Origin: Komagataeibacter xylinus
GTDB lineage: Bacteria > Pseudomonadota > Alphaproteobacteria > Acetobacterales > Acetobacteraceae
Reading direction: 5' to 3'
Assembly (NCBI RefSeq): GCF_031081985.1
Contig: NZ_JARWSK010000002.1
Coordinates: 62,001 to 126,000, forward strand
DNA length: 64,000 nt
The notes under the pieces were generated by a model that ran no database searches, was not told the DNA's origin, and was given only the letters and a program-made list of their open reading frames with translations. Of this stretch, positions 8,148 to 19,004 are shown one piece after another (the stretch's first letter is position 1; each line of letters starts with the position of its first letter). Made by a program: the position numbers and the translations under genes.

Positions 8148-9743
8148 TTAGGCCCGCATAGCTTGCAAGACAGCCTCGGCAATGCCTCTCTCGCCCATCT
8201 CCGTGATTGCCCGGTCATACACTGACCAGTCAAACCGCTTGGCCGCGTAGGTGTTGGTCGCCAACGTCACAGGCTTATGCCCAAGCAGGTGATCCAGCAC
8301 CAGATCAGAGCAACTATCGGCCCCGTTGGCCTCCGCCTGCTTGATGAACGTGGCGAAGCACCGCCGGAAGCTGTGGAAGTCCACCGTGTTATCCTCGCCC
8401 AGCACGGACTTGAGAAAGGTGGCATAGCGTTTGGAAAGGTAGTGCCCCGGCTTATCGTCGCGGCCACCCGGCTTGCATTCGGGGAAGATCATGGCATCCG
8501 CATCATGCGGGTTAGGAAGGTCCGCAAGCCGCTGTTCAATGACCGCCTGGGCAATCGGATGCAAGGGCAGTTCCCGAACGGATGATCGGGTCTTGCTCAC
8601 GTTCTCAGTGATGGAAATACGCCAAAGCTGGCCCGGATGCTGTGGGCGGATAACGCGGCCCACGGTCAGACTGGCAAGCTCATTCTGGCGGCAACCTGTG
8701 AGCGGTGCCAGCCGGAGCATGTCATAAATCACCCGTGCCCATTGGCTGCGCTTGGGTTGCGCCACACGCTCCCTTGCCTGTGTCAGTAGCTGGACAAGCT
8801 CGGCATCTGTATATGGCCGTTTTTCACCCCGCGCACGGGAGGCGAGGCTAATCTTGCGCTTGAGGCCCCGCGTTGATCCTGCCCACGGGTTGACCTCCGC
8901 GTAGCCTACGTCCTGCGCCCATTTCCAGAATGTATTCATGGTGGACAGATGGAAGCCGACCACGCGCGGGCCGACTCCGGGCACCTTTTCCAGCCATTCC
9001 CGAAAATGCCCCGCTGTCTTTCTGTCTATGCGCTCTATAGCGATGCTGCGGGCGTATCCCTCCGGGTCGCTTGTCTCGATGCCTGCGGCTTCCGCAAGGT
9101 GCTGCCCTAGCCGCGACAATGCCCGGTGGTGGCGGTCTATCAGTTCCTTGGTCACTACGCCGTCAAGCTGCGGAAACCAGCGATCCAGCAGCACACCGAG
9201 GGGCGTGGCTGTCCCGAAAGCTATGGCCTGCGCCTGCTGGTAGGCATCACGGGCTGCTTTCTGTCCTGCTGGGCCACCTGTTGCCTGTGCGATTCGCTGG
9301 GCTGATGCTGAGAGCGACTCCCTCACCACATCGGCCCCGAAGTCACGATCCGATATGCTCTCACTGACAATGACTCCCGTGGTCGGGTCATCGTTCAGGT
9401 AGTAGGGCTTCCGGTAGTCGTTAGCTTCCTCAAGAGCCTGCCGTGCCTCTAGGGCTTGGTCCGTTAGCTGCTGGCGCAAATCACAACAGGCAGGCGACCA
9501 GTCACCATGCAACGGAGGGAGGCCATGCGCCGCAAGGGCCGCGTCAACCTCCGTGCGGATGGCCGCCAGCTTCGCATCGCGCCGTAGCAGGGCTTGCCGG
9601 TAATCCTTGGTGTGGAGGGATTTGACAATATCCCGGCGTGTTCCGGCACGGGCTGCTGTTGCCCTGCCCACGTCCTGCCATCGGTCCTGCGGAACAATGA
9701 GCCGCACATAGTAGGTGCTGCCCCGCTTGGTCATGTTGTGCAT
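8148..9743 (-). CDS. int: Tyrosine recombinase (integrase) of the element
   Basis: About 531 residues. The N-terminal part (RGSTYYVRLIVPQ) resembles the arm/core-binding leader of alphaproteobacterial integrases. Catalytic residues are visible: Arg in TGCRQNELASLT (about 350), HSFRR (His about 455 with Arg three residues later), LLGHKP, and Tyr in NTYA (about 498). I chose the ATG at 9743 because AAGGGTGAG precedes it by six bases; an upstream in-frame start at 9797 would add 18 residues. It lies about 115 bp from tRNA-His and should catalyse integration at, and excision from, the tRNA 3' end. Confidence 0.93.
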   Translation of the reverse strand: MHNMTKRGSTYYVRLIVPQDRWQDVGRATAARAGTRRDIVKSLHTKDYRQALLRRDAKLAAIRTEVDAALAAHGLPPLHGDWSPACCDLRQQLTDQALEARQALEEANDYRKPYYLNDDPTTGVIVSESISDRDFGADVVRESLSASAQRIAQATGGPAGQKAARDAYQQAQAIAFGTATPLGVLLDRWFPQLDGVVTKELIDRHHRALSRLGQHLAEAAGIETSDPEGYARSIAIERIDRKTAGHFREWLEKVPGVGPRVVGFHLSTMNTFWKWAQDVGYAEVNPWAGSTRGLKRKISLASRARGEKRPYTDAELVQLLTQARERVAQPKRSQWARVIYDMLRLAPLTGCRQNELASLTVGRVIRPQHPGQLWRISITENVSKTRSSVRELPLHPIAQAVIEQRLADLPNPHDADAMIFPECKPGGRDDKPGHYLSKRYATFLKSVLGEDNTVDFHSFRRCFATFIKQAEANGADSCSDLVLDHLLGHKPVTLATNTYAAKRFDWSVYDRAITEMGERGIAEAVLQAMRA

Positions 9744-9850
9744 GTCATGCTCACCCTTCGCGTTGCGTTTGGGTGTGACGCTAGACCTATGACGCACAGC
9801 TACAGACCAATGACACAGGATTGTCTAAGCTATTGATTTTAAAGGGGAAA

Positions 9851-9876
9851 TACGGGTTGGGGCGAACGACGGGGCT
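9851..9876. other. attR: attachment core within tRNA-His
   Basis: Identical over 26 bp to 2108-2133. Bases 9858-9876 are the tRNA 3' end (CCA, acceptor strand and start of the T arm); 9851-9857 lie just downstream of it. Integration therefore left the tRNA gene complete on this side. Confidence 0.92.
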
Positions 9877-9934
9877 CGAACCCGCGACCACCGGTACCAC
9901 AAACCGGCGCTCTACCAACTGAGCTACGTCCGCC
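9858..9934 (-). tRNA. tRNA-His (anticodon GTG)
   Basis: Folds as a full cloverleaf on the minus strand: 7-bp acceptor stem with an encoded G(-1) facing C73, U8, a GGTTCGAGCCCC T arm, and encoded CCA. The anticodon loop TTGTGGT gives GTG, read as histidine. The encoded G(-1):C73 pair is the tRNA-His identity element. Its 3' end is the integration site of the mobile element. Confidence 0.96.
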
Positions 9935-9994
9935 ACAACTGGAGCGGTTATTTAGAGAAGCCGCGCAGACCCGTCAATTCCCCTTTTTGCATTT

Positions 9995-11675
<1,681 letters not shown>

Positions 11676-11797
11676 GGGTTGGCCTGCAAACATGGGTCTC
11701 ATGGCCGCTGGCCTATCGACAGCAGCACCGCGTTTCCGTAACCATAACCGCCGCGCCGCATGGAACGGCACACCAAAGTCAGGACAGGTAATTTAAC

Positions 11798-13258
11798 ATG
11801 GCAAAAAAAGCACAGGCTTCAGCCTCGGTTTCAACACCGTCGCATTCTGCTGAAGCCATCGCGAAGGTCTTTGAAATCATCAAGGAAAACGCGGTCGAGA
11901 TGGTTGACCTGCGTTTCACCGATCCGCGCGGCAAGTGGCACCACACCACCCAGTATGTCACCACGATCGAGGATGACACCTTCCGCGAAGGCTTCATGTT
12001 CGATGGTTCTTCGATTGCTGGCTGGAAGGCCATCAACGAAAGCGACATGATCCTGCTGCCTGACCCGACCACCGCGGTGATGGACCCGTTCTCCGCCAAG
12101 CCGCAGCTGATCCTGATCTGCGATATCGTGGAGCCCTCCACCGGGCAGTTCTACAACCGCGACCCGCGCGCCACCGCCAAGCTGGCCGAGCAGTACCTCA
12201 AGTCGACCGGCCTTGGTGATACCGCCTTCTTCGGCCCCGAAGCCGAATTCTTCATCTTTGACAGCGTGCGCTTTGGCACCGGCCCGAACTTCGGCACCTA
12301 CGAGCTGGAAAGCATCGAAGGCCCCGGCGCGTCGCTCAAGGACTACCCCGAAGGCAACATGGGCCACCGCCCGGGCGTGAAGGGCGGCTACTTCCCGGTC
12401 GCACCCGTTGACAGCGAAGGCGACCTGCGCGCCGAAATGCTGACCACCATGGGCGAGATGGGCCTGCCCATCGAGAAGCACCACCACGAAGTGGCGCAGT
12501 CGCAGCACGAGCTGGGCACCAAGTTCGACACGCTGGTCCGCTCCGCCGACTTCATGCAGATCTACAAATACTGCGTGCACAACGTCGCCCATTCCTACGG
12601 CAAGACGGCAACCTTCATGCCCAAACCGATCTATGGCGATAACGGCTCGGGCATGCATGTGCACCAGTCGATCTGGCGCAACGGCAAGCCCACCTTCGGC
12701 GGCAACGGCTATGCCGACCTGTCCGATGAGGCGCTGTACTACATCGGCGGCATCATCAAGCACGCCAAGGCGCTCAATGCCTTCACCAACCCGTCCACCA
12801 ACTCCTACAAGCGCCTGATCCCGGGCTTCGAGGCCCCCGTGCTGCTGGCTTACTCCGCCCGCAACCGTTCCGCCTCGTGCCGCATCCCGTATGCGACGAG
12901 CCCGAAGGCGAAGCGCGTCGAGGTCCGCTTCCCCGACCCGACCGCGAACCCCTACCTCGCCTTTGCCGCCATGCTGATGGCCGGCCTCGACGGCATCAAG
13001 AACAAGATCCACCCCGGCGATGCCATGGACAAGGATCTGTACGACCTGCCGCCCGAGGAACTCAAGCAGATCCCGACCGTGGCAGGCTCGCTGCGTGAAG
13101 CCCTGACCGCACTGGAAGCCGATTACGAGTTCCTGCTCGCCGGTAACGTGTTCACCAAGGACCAGATCGAGAGCTACTGTGAAGTGAAGTGGCAGGAAGT
13201 CTACAAGTTCGAGCACACGCCGCACCCGGCCGAGTTCGAGATGTACTACTCCGTCTGA
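11798..13258 (+). CDS. glnA: Glutamine synthetase, type I
   Basis: A 486-residue enzyme making glutamine from glutamate, ammonia and ATP, the main ammonium assimilation step. It shows [13 protein letters not shown], the metal-binding [22 protein letters not shown], and the NRSASCRIP substrate region. Tyr415 in [10 protein letters not shown] is the expected adenylylation site, so it should be covalently regulated through GlnE and P-II. It is about 15 residues longer than typical GlnA, owing to a serine/alanine-rich N terminus after the ATG at 11798. A strong terminator follows. Confidence 0.97.
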   Translation: MAKKAQASASVSTPSHSAEAIAKVFEIIKENAVEMVDLRFTDPRGKWHHTTQYVTTIEDDTFREGFMFDGSSIAGWKAINESDMILLPDPTTAVMDPFSAKPQLILICDIVEPSTGQFYNRDPRATAKLAEQYLKSTGLGDTAFFGPEAEFFIFDSVRFGTGPNFGTYELESIEGPGASLKDYPEGNMGHRPGVKGGYFPVAPVDSEGDLRAEMLTTMGEMGLPIEKHHHEVAQSQHELGTKFDTLVRSADFMQIYKYCVHNVAHSYGKTATFMPKPIYGDNGSGMHVHQSIWRNGKPTFGGNGYADLSDEALYYIGGIIKHAKALNAFTNPSTNSYKRLIPGFEAPVLLAYSARNRSASCRIPYATSPKAKRVEVRFPDPTANPYLAFAAMLMAGLDGIKNKIHPGDAMDKDLYDLPPEELKQIPTVAGSLREALTALEADYEFLLAGNVFTKDQIESYCEVKWQEVYKFEHTPHPAEFEMYYSV

Positions 13259-13294
13259 TCCCGCCTTCCCCCACGGGAAAACGGATCGACACGG

Positions 13295-13330
13295 AAAGCG
13301 CCGGAACCTTACGGGTTCCGGCGCTTTTTT
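13295..13330 (+). terminator. Rho-independent terminator after glnA
   Basis: Perfect 14-bp stem (AAAGCGCCGGAACC at 13295-13308 with GGTTCCGGCGCTTT at 13314-13327), a 5-base loop and a run of T. It ends the glnB-glnA transcript. Confidence 0.93.
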
Positions 13331-13443
13331 CATGTCCGGCCCCAGACCCGCGCGCACGTTTGCTCGATTGCACTTCCCGCGCACTGGTCGCAGCCCTCAT
13401 ATCGCCTAAACCTTGGGGGCCTCCACCAACGCAAGGACAGACC

Positions 13444-14490
13444 ATGACCCAGGCACCCCCCGCCACCATGCAGGCCGTGACCGTAAGCGAACCGGGCGGC
13501 CCCGATTGCCTGCGCATCACCACCGTGCCGGTGCCCCAGCCCCGCGCGGGCGAGGTACTGGTGCGGGTCATGGCCGCGGGCATCAACCGCCCCGACATCA
13601 TGCAGCGCCAGGGGCTGTATCCGCCGCCGCCGGGCGCCAGCCCCCTGCTGGGGCTGGAAGTGGCGGGCGAGGTCGTGGCGATGGGCGAAGGCGTGCCGCC
13701 CGATGCCTTTCCCGCGCCCGGCGCGCGGGTGTGCGCGCTGGTCAATGGCGGGGGCTACGCGCAGTACTGCACCGTGCCCGCAGGCCAGTGCCTGCCATGG
13801 CCCGCAGGGTTTGACGCGCTGCATGCGGCCGCCCTGCCCGAAACGTTCTTTACCGTATGGTCCAACCTGTTCATGACGGCGGGGCTGAAACCCGGCGAGA
13901 GCGTGCTGGTGCATGGGGGCACCAGCGGCATCGGCACAACGGCCATCCAGCTTGTGCACGCGCTGGGCGGCACGGTTTACGCCACCGCCGGCACGGACGA
14001 AAAATGTTCGCTGTGCACCACGCTGGGCGCGCGCGCGGCCATCAACTACCGCACCGAGGACTTCCCCACGCGCATAAAGGAACTGACGGATGGCGAGGGG
14101 GTCAATGTCATCCTCGACATGATTGGCGGGGCCTATATGGAGGGCAACCTCAAATCCCTGGCCATAGCCGGGCGGCTGGTCATCATAGCGCTCCAGGGCG
14201 GGGCGAAGGCCGATGGGGTCAGTCTGGCCCGCATCATGACCCGCAGGCTGGTGGTGACCGGCAGCACGCTGCGCCCGCGTGATGCGGCCTACAAGGCCGA
14301 AATCGCCCGCGACCTCGAGGCCCGTGTCTGGCCGCTGCTGGCGCGGCGGGCCATCCGCCCGCTCATCCATGCCACCTTCCCCTTGGCGCGGGTTGCTCAG
14401 GCCCATAAACTCATGGAAAACGGAACCCATATGGGCAAGATCATGCTGGACCTGCAACATCCCGCCCCGACAGACGAGACCGGACGATAG
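13444..14490 (+). CDS. NAD(P)H-quinone oxidoreductase, zinc-free MDR family
   Basis: A 348-residue medium-chain dehydrogenase/reductase resembling the quinone oxidoreductase/PIG3 group. The GroES-like N-terminal domain includes [22 protein letters not shown] and GLEVAGEV. The Rossmann part carries [22 protein letters not shown]. Structural and catalytic zinc-ligand cysteines are absent, as expected for quinone reductases. The ATG at 13444 is preceded by AAGGACAG; the frame extends upstream through the glnA terminator, which is not coding. A hydrolase gene follows closely. Confidence 0.9.
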   Translation: MTQAPPATMQAVTVSEPGGPDCLRITTVPVPQPRAGEVLVRVMAAGINRPDIMQRQGLYPPPPGASPLLGLEVAGEVVAMGEGVPPDAFPAPGARVCALVNGGGYAQYCTVPAGQCLPWPAGFDALHAAALPETFFTVWSNLFMTAGLKPGESVLVHGGTSGIGTTAIQLVHALGGTVYATAGTDEKCSLCTTLGARAAINYRTEDFPTRIKELTDGEGVNVILDMIGGAYMEGNLKSLAIAGRLVIIALQGGAKADGVSLARIMTRRLVVTGSTLRPRDAAYKAEIARDLEARVWPLLARRAIRPLIHATFPLARVAQAHKLMENGTHMGKIMLDLQHPAPTDETGR

Positions 14491-14502
14491 GAACACAAGC
14501 TG

Positions 14503-15294
14503 GTGCTACTGAACGTCATTGAGCGCGGACCCGAACAAACCGGACCTGACACGGCTGGCAGACCCCCCATTGTCCTGCTGCACGGCCTGTTCGGGCGGGC
14601 GCGCAACCTTGGCTTCTTCCAGCGCAGGCTCGCACGCACCCGGCGCACGCTGGCCATCGACCTGCGCAACCATGGCGAAAGCCCGCACGGGCTGATGGAC
14701 TACAACACCATGGCGGGCGACCTGCTCGAAACGCTGGCCCACCACAACGCGCTGCCCGCAACGCTGGTCGGCCACTCCATGGGCGGCAAGGTGGCCATGA
14801 CGCTGGCCCTGACCCGGCCGGGCATGGTGCACAGCCTGCTGGTGGCCGACATTCCGCCCGCGCGCACCGGCCACGGGCAGTTTGCACTGGGCGAGCAGAT
14901 GCTGCGGGTGCCGTTCCCGCCCTTCCTCAACCGGGCGGGAGCGGAGCGGCTGCTCCAGCACTACATCCCCAACACCGATGTGCGCGCGCTGATGCTGCAG
15001 AACATCCGTGTGGGGGAAAATCCCGGCTGGAGCATCGGCCTGCGCGAGATGGTGGAATCGATGTCCAACGTCGAAAGCTGGCCCTACATCCCCGAAGGCT
15101 ACACCTATCCCGGCCCCACGCTGTTCCTGGCGGGCGGGAATTCGCCCTATATCCGCCCCGAACATTATGCCATCATGCGCAGGCTTTTTCCGTGCTACCG
15201 GCTTGAACTGATCGAACGGGCGGGGCACTGGCTGCATGTCGAAAACCCGGAGAGATTCGCCGAATTACTGGAAAATTTTGTCGAAAGCTACTGA
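14503..15294 (+). CDS. Alpha/beta-hydrolase fold esterase
   Basis: A 263-residue protein resembling the YbfF esterase group. It has the oxyanion-loop HGLFGRARN near residue 30, the nucleophile elbow VGHSMGGK (Ser near 93) and a late GHWLHVENP histidine. The start is a GTG at 14503, 12 bp after the quinone oxidoreductase stop, so the two are likely cotranscribed. Substrate is unknown; the family hydrolyses short acyl esters or CoA esters. Confidence 0.88.
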   Translation: MLLNVIERGPEQTGPDTAGRPPIVLLHGLFGRARNLGFFQRRLARTRRTLAIDLRNHGESPHGLMDYNTMAGDLLETLAHHNALPATLVGHSMGGKVAMTLALTRPGMVHSLLVADIPPARTGHGQFALGEQMLRVPFPPFLNRAGAERLLQHYIPNTDVRALMLQNIRVGENPGWSIGLREMVESMSNVESWPYIPEGYTYPGPTLFLAGGNSPYIRPEHYAIMRRLFPCYRLELIERAGHWLHVENPERFAELLENFVESY

Positions 15295-15321
15295 AGCAGC
15301 CCTCCGTTACGCATCCGGTCC

Positions 15322-15350
15322 TTGACAGGCCACCCACCCGCGTCAGTTAT
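15322..15350 (+). promoter_or_regulatory. Possible sigma-70-type promoter for the TonB-like gene
   Basis: A perfect -35 box TTGACA (15322-15327) is followed after 17 bases by AGTTAT (15345-15350), a weak -10 match. The next gene starts 72 bp downstream. Inferred from sequence only. Confidence 0.4.
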
Positions 15351-15421
15351 GCTGGCAACATGCCAGGGCAGGCAGGCAGGCCCCGGCAACAGACCCACAT
15401 GGCGGAGACCCGCAGCCTTTC

Positions 15422-16585
15422 ATGACGGTGACACTCAGTCCCTCCTCCCGGCGGCCAGAGGCCGTGGAGCCCGTACTGATCCCCCGCGACCCGCCGCCCG
15501 GGGGCGGCCTGCCGCGCAATGGCCGCACGGAACAGTACAACCCGCCCGCCCGCGAAAGGCTGCTGCCCGGCACCCCCGTGCCGCCGCCGCCCGGCTACCG
15601 CAAGCTGCGCCCCATGATATCGGGCCTGATCCGTCCCGACACGGTGGAAACGCCCGGCCCGGGGCGCGCCATCGCCATATCGGGGCTGCTGCATGCAGCC
15701 CTGCTCGCTGCCATCCTGATCGAATCCGCCCATCACAGCCAGCACGGCACGCCCGACGCCACGCGCACGGAGCCGCAGGTGGAGATGGTGTTCTCGCCGC
15801 CCACATCAAGCGGGTTGCAGGGCCAGTCCTCGCCCGACATGGCGGGCGGCCAGAACGCGCGCAAACAGCAGCAGGACAAGCAGCCCTCACCCAGTGCGCA
15901 GCAGAATACAAACAACCCGCAGCACAACAGCGAGGATTCATCGCCCTCCGCCAATGCCCCCAGCGAGGACACCCCCGCCGCCCCGCCACTGAGCGAAGCC
16001 CCCTCCGACCTGTCGGTGCCGCAGTCGCAGCAGCAGGACAGGTTCAACCCCGCCATGCAGAACTCCGGCCACGGCAGCCACGCAGCCCAGCAGTCGCAGA
16101 ACCAGTCCTCGCCCAATGCCTATGCGGCGTTGCAGCACCCGATGAACTGGTCGCTCTCGGCCTCGCCCCTGCCCCGGCGCAGCAGGCAGGGCCGCGCGGG
16201 TGGCACGGGCGGACCGATCGACCTCTCGCTCGGGCCGGTGGTGCAGAATGGCAAGATCAATGCGCCCTACTCCACCAGTACCCAGATCAAGGGCGTGAGC
16301 GACGATTACGGCGAGGAACTCGAACGCTGGATCCGCAGCCATATGTACTACCCGATGGAAGCCGCCCAGGCTGGCGAGGAAGGCCCCTCCTCGGTGCATG
16401 TGGAACTCGACCGCGACGGCCACGTGAAAAAAGTGCGCCTGACCGGCCAGTCCGGCTCGTATTACCTTGATGCGGCGACGACGGGGATGTTCCGCAACGC
16501 CCAGCTCCCCCCCGTGCCGCCGGACATGCAGGGCGACAGTTTCCCCATCGACCTGACCATCAACTACATCCTGATCCGCCGCTGA
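15422..16585 (+). CDS. TonB-family energy-transducer-like protein
   Basis: A 387-residue protein with the layout of TonB/TolA proteins: a cytoplasmic proline-rich N terminus, one membrane helix (about 82-100, AIAISGLLHAALLAAILI), a long low-complexity Gln/Ser/Pro/Asn-rich periplasmic spacer (about 120-260), and a C-terminal TonB-like domain (about 300-387, EELERWIRSHMYYPMEA ... VKKVRLTGQSGS). The domain should contact outer-membrane receptors. No exbB/exbD or receptor gene is adjacent, so its partners lie elsewhere. The spacer is unusually rich in Gln-Asn. Confidence 0.82.
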   Translation: MTVTLSPSSRRPEAVEPVLIPRDPPPGGGLPRNGRTEQYNPPARERLLPGTPVPPPPGYRKLRPMISGLIRPDTVETPGPGRAIAISGLLHAALLAAILIESAHHSQHGTPDATRTEPQVEMVFSPPTSSGLQGQSSPDMAGGQNARKQQQDKQPSPSAQQNTNNPQHNSEDSSPSANAPSEDTPAAPPLSEAPSDLSVPQSQQQDRFNPAMQNSGHGSHAAQQSQNQSSPNAYAALQHPMNWSLSASPLPRRSRQGRAGGTGGPIDLSLGPVVQNGKINAPYSTSTQIKGVSDDYGEELERWIRSHMYYPMEAAQAGEEGPSSVHVELDRDGHVKKVRLTGQSGSYYLDAATTGMFRNAQLPPVPPDMQGDSFPIDLTINYILIRR

Positions 16586-16614
16586 ACGCACGGGCAGAAG
16601 GAGATTTCATCGCC

Positions 16615-18069
16615 ATGGACACAGCACGACTCCTGCAGCAGGCCGGGCATGACTTCCACGCCTTCGATAATGCCGACGCCGCCGTGGCCCGCATTACCGA
16701 GCTTTATGACCACGCCGCCGGGCTGATCCGCCACGCCTTCGCCACGCGCGATACATCGGGGCTGGCGGATGCGGTCTATCCCTACCTTGCCTTCATGCCC
16801 GCTGCGGCCCTGCCCGCCGATGGGCCGCGCCCGCCCTTTGACGTGGTGCTCGAACCCGGCTTCTATGGCACCACGCTGACCCGCCCTGCCCTGTTCGGCC
16901 CTTACTGGCGCGAGCAGATCGAAAGCCTGCTGCGCCATTACCGCACGCCGGTCATGGTTGGCCTGTCGCGCCAGCCCATCCCGCTCTCCTACGTGATGGA
17001 GGAGGCGGTGACCTCGCTGACGGAGTCGGATCTTGCGTGGATCCAGGCCCATTTCGCGCTGCCCGACCTGCACGTGACCGACGATTCGATCGCCAACTGC
17101 GAGTACATCCCCCGCCCCGACGTGCCGCGCCCGCTTGCGCTGTTCACGGCCCAGCGCACCGATTACTCGCTGGCGCGGCTGCACCACTACACCGGCACGG
17201 CGCCAAGGCATTTCCAACGCTTCATCCTGCTGACCAACTACCAGCGCTATGTCGATGCATTTCGCGAATACGGGCATGCGCAGGTAGATGCGGGGTCGGA
17301 ATACACGGCCTTTGTCGAGCCGGGCGAGATCATCCACACCCGTGATGCGCCGCACACCGCCAGCCATGCGGGCCAGAACCTGCCACAGATGCCCGCCTAC
17401 CACCTGTGCCGCCCCGATGGCGATGGCATAACGCTCATCAACATTGGCGTAGGCCCCGCCAACGCCAAGACCATTACCGACCACCTCGCCGTGCTGCGCC
17501 CGCATTGCTGGCTGATGGTGGGGCACTGCGCGGGCCTGCGCCGCAGCCAGAAGCTGGGCGACTACGTGCTGGCGCATGGCTACCTGCGCGATGACCACGT
17601 GCTCGACGACGACCTGCCGCCCTGGGTGCCCGTGCCCCCCATTGCCGAGGTGCAGATGGCCCTGCAGGACGTGACCGCCCGCGTAACCGGCCTGCATGAT
17701 GCCGAGGTCAAGACCCGCCTGCGCACCGGCACGGTCATGACCACCGACAACCGTAACTGGGAGTTGCGGCTGGGCGCGCTGTTTACACGCATCAACACAT
17801 CCCGCGCCATTGCGGTGGACATGGAATCAGCCACGATCGCGGCCAACGGCTTCCGCTTCAGGGTGCCTTACGGCACGCTGCTCTGTGTTTCGGACAAGCC
17901 GCTGCATGGCGAACTCAAGCTGCGCGGCATGGCCAATGCCTTCTACCGCGAGCGCGTGCGCCAGCATCTGGTGGTGGGAATCGAGACCATGCAGCAGTTG
18001 CGCGCGCAGGGCGTGGACCGGCTGCATTCGCGCAAGCTGCGCGGGTTTGACGAGCCTGCTTTCCGCTAA
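16615..18069 (+). CDS. amn: AMP nucleosidase
   Basis: A 484-residue protein matching bacterial AMP nucleosidase, which splits AMP into adenine and ribose 5-phosphate and so lowers the adenylate pool. An N-terminal regulatory domain (1-180) precedes the nucleoside-phosphorylase-like catalytic domain. Visible are INIGVGPANAKT, the VGHCAGLRRSQKLGDYVLAHGYLRDD segment, AVDMESATIAANGFRFRVPYG and CVSDKPLHGELK. Length agrees with the family. It starts 29 bp after the TonB-like gene with AGAAGGAG upstream, so it could be cotranscribed with it. Confidence 0.95.
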   Translation: MDTARLLQQAGHDFHAFDNADAAVARITELYDHAAGLIRHAFATRDTSGLADAVYPYLAFMPAAALPADGPRPPFDVVLEPGFYGTTLTRPALFGPYWREQIESLLRHYRTPVMVGLSRQPIPLSYVMEEAVTSLTESDLAWIQAHFALPDLHVTDDSIANCEYIPRPDVPRPLALFTAQRTDYSLARLHHYTGTAPRHFQRFILLTNYQRYVDAFREYGHAQVDAGSEYTAFVEPGEIIHTRDAPHTASHAGQNLPQMPAYHLCRPDGDGITLINIGVGPANAKTITDHLAVLRPHCWLMVGHCAGLRRSQKLGDYVLAHGYLRDDHVLDDDLPPWVPVPPIAEVQMALQDVTARVTGLHDAEVKTRLRTGTVMTTDNRNWELRLGALFTRINTSRAIAVDMESATIAANGFRFRVPYGTLLCVSDKPLHGELKLRGMANAFYRERVRQHLVVGIETMQQLRAQGVDRLHSRKLRGFDEPAFR

Positions 18070-18081
18070 ATCATTAAGATC

Positions 18082-18166
18082 ATAAAAGTTTTTGGGTGCC
18101 GCCTTTTTTCATGAAGGCGGCATTCTTTTGAAGCTTTTTGAAAAAAGCTTCACCAAAAACTTTTAT
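18082..18166. repeat. Double-hairpin repeat, copy A
   Basis: Outer arms ATAAAAGTTTTTGG and CCAAAAACTTTTAT enclose two hairpins: GCCGCCTTTTTTC...GAAGGCGGC and GAAGCTTTTTG...AAAAGCTTC. It lies between amn (+) and the ymdB-like gene (-), which converge. Both inner stems can end in a T-run on either strand, so it probably terminates transcription from both sides. Confidence 0.88.
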
Positions 18167-18173
18167 CCGTTGA

Positions 18174-18989
18174 TCAGAAATCCGGCAGTGTGGGGGCCAG
18201 ATGGCCACCCTGCCGCACCGGGGCCATGCGGCGGGCGAGGCCGGTGGCGTCATCGGTTTCCACCATCATGCCCGCAATGCTGGCTTCGCCCTCGGCTGGT
18301 TGCAGGCGCTCGCCGGGCATCTTGCGCACGAATCGGGCAATGGCGGCGTCCTTGCCCATGCCGATCACGCTGTCATAGTCGCCACACATACCCGCATCGG
18401 TCTGGAAGGCGGTGCCGTGGGGGAAGATGCGGTGGTCCGCCGTGGGCGTGTGCGTGTGCGTGCCAATGACCAGCGACACGCGGCCATCAAGGAAATGACC
18501 CATGGCCCATTTCTCGCTCGTGGCCTCGGCATGCACGTCCACCACGGCGGCGTGCATGGTCACGCCCAGCCGGTGGCGCGAGAGGATATCGCTCACGCCG
18601 CGGAAGGGATCATCCATCGCATCCATGAACTGCCGGCCCATGATGCTGACCACCAGCGCCTTGCGGCCATCGACAAGTTCCACCATCACGCTGCCCTGCC
18701 CCGGCGTGCCGGGCGGATAGTTGGCGGGGCGGATGATGCGGGGTTCGCTGTCAATATGGCCGATCAGGTCGCGCCGGTCCCAGCTATGGTTGCCCAGCGT
18801 GATGACATCGGCCCCCGCCGCAAGCAGGTCGCGGCCGATGGCGGGCGAAAGGCCGAAGCCGTGGCTGGCATTCTCGCCATTGACCACCACCAGGTCGAGG
18901 GCAAGGTCGCGCCGCAGGCCGGGCAGGCGGGAGATGACGGCCTCGCGCCCCACGCGCCCGACAATATCGCCCAGAAACAGTATTCTCAA
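18174..18989 (-). CDS. YmdB-family metallophosphoesterase
   Basis: A 271-residue protein of the TIGR00282/YmdB family. Its metal-binding motifs are complete: FLGDIVGRVGR near the start, VVNGENASHGFG, TLGNHSWD, and GTHTHTPTADH. Members of the family hydrolyse 2',3'-cyclic nucleotides and affect stress gene expression; the physiological substrate here is unknown. It is 15 bp downstream of the folate enzyme gene on the same strand, fitting the frequent neighbourhood of ymdB and 5-formyltetrahydrofolate cyclo-ligase. Confidence 0.92.
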   Translation of the reverse strand: MRILFLGDIVGRVGREAVISRLPGLRRDLALDLVVVNGENASHGFGLSPAIGRDLLAAGADVITLGNHSWDRRDLIGHIDSEPRIIRPANYPPGTPGQGSVMVELVDGRKALVVSIMGRQFMDAMDDPFRGVSDILSRHRLGVTMHAAVVDVHAEATSEKWAMGHFLDGRVSLVIGTHTHTPTADHRIFPHGTAFQTDAGMCGDYDSVIGMGKDAAIARFVRKMPGERLQPAEGEASIAGMMVETDDATGLARRMAPVRQGGHLAPTLPDF

Positions 18990-19004
18990 GAAAACAGCCT
19001 TTAT

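Larger units (their letters stand above)
2108..9876. mobile_element. tRNA-His-integrated element with tyrosine integrase
   Basis: Bounded by a perfect 26-bp direct repeat (2108-2133 and 9851-9876), the right copy being the 3' end of tRNA-His plus 7 bp. A tyrosine recombinase lies next to the tRNA with its 5' end toward it, the usual arrangement of integrated elements. Genes in order: HNH endonuclease (-), small ORF (-), serine recombinase (+), polymerase-like protein (+), Bro-N protein (+), unknown protein (+), integrase (-). Several intergenic parts are visibly more AT-rich than the flanks. There are no capsid, tail, terminase or conjugation genes, so this is a satellite-like or small integrative element rather than a prophage or ICE. 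Confidence 0.9.

Noticed and set aside
2108-9876. Prophage
   Set aside because: Integrase and Bro-N are phage-like, but no capsid, portal, terminase, tail or lysis gene is present.
11831-13384. A 517-codon minus-strand open frame opposite glnA
   Set aside because: glnA is certain on the plus strand; this is a GC-driven shadow that even crosses the glnA terminator.
13189-13443. Upstream extension of the quinone oxidoreductase frame
   Set aside because: It overlaps the end of glnA and its terminator; the ATG at 13444 has a good ribosome binding site.
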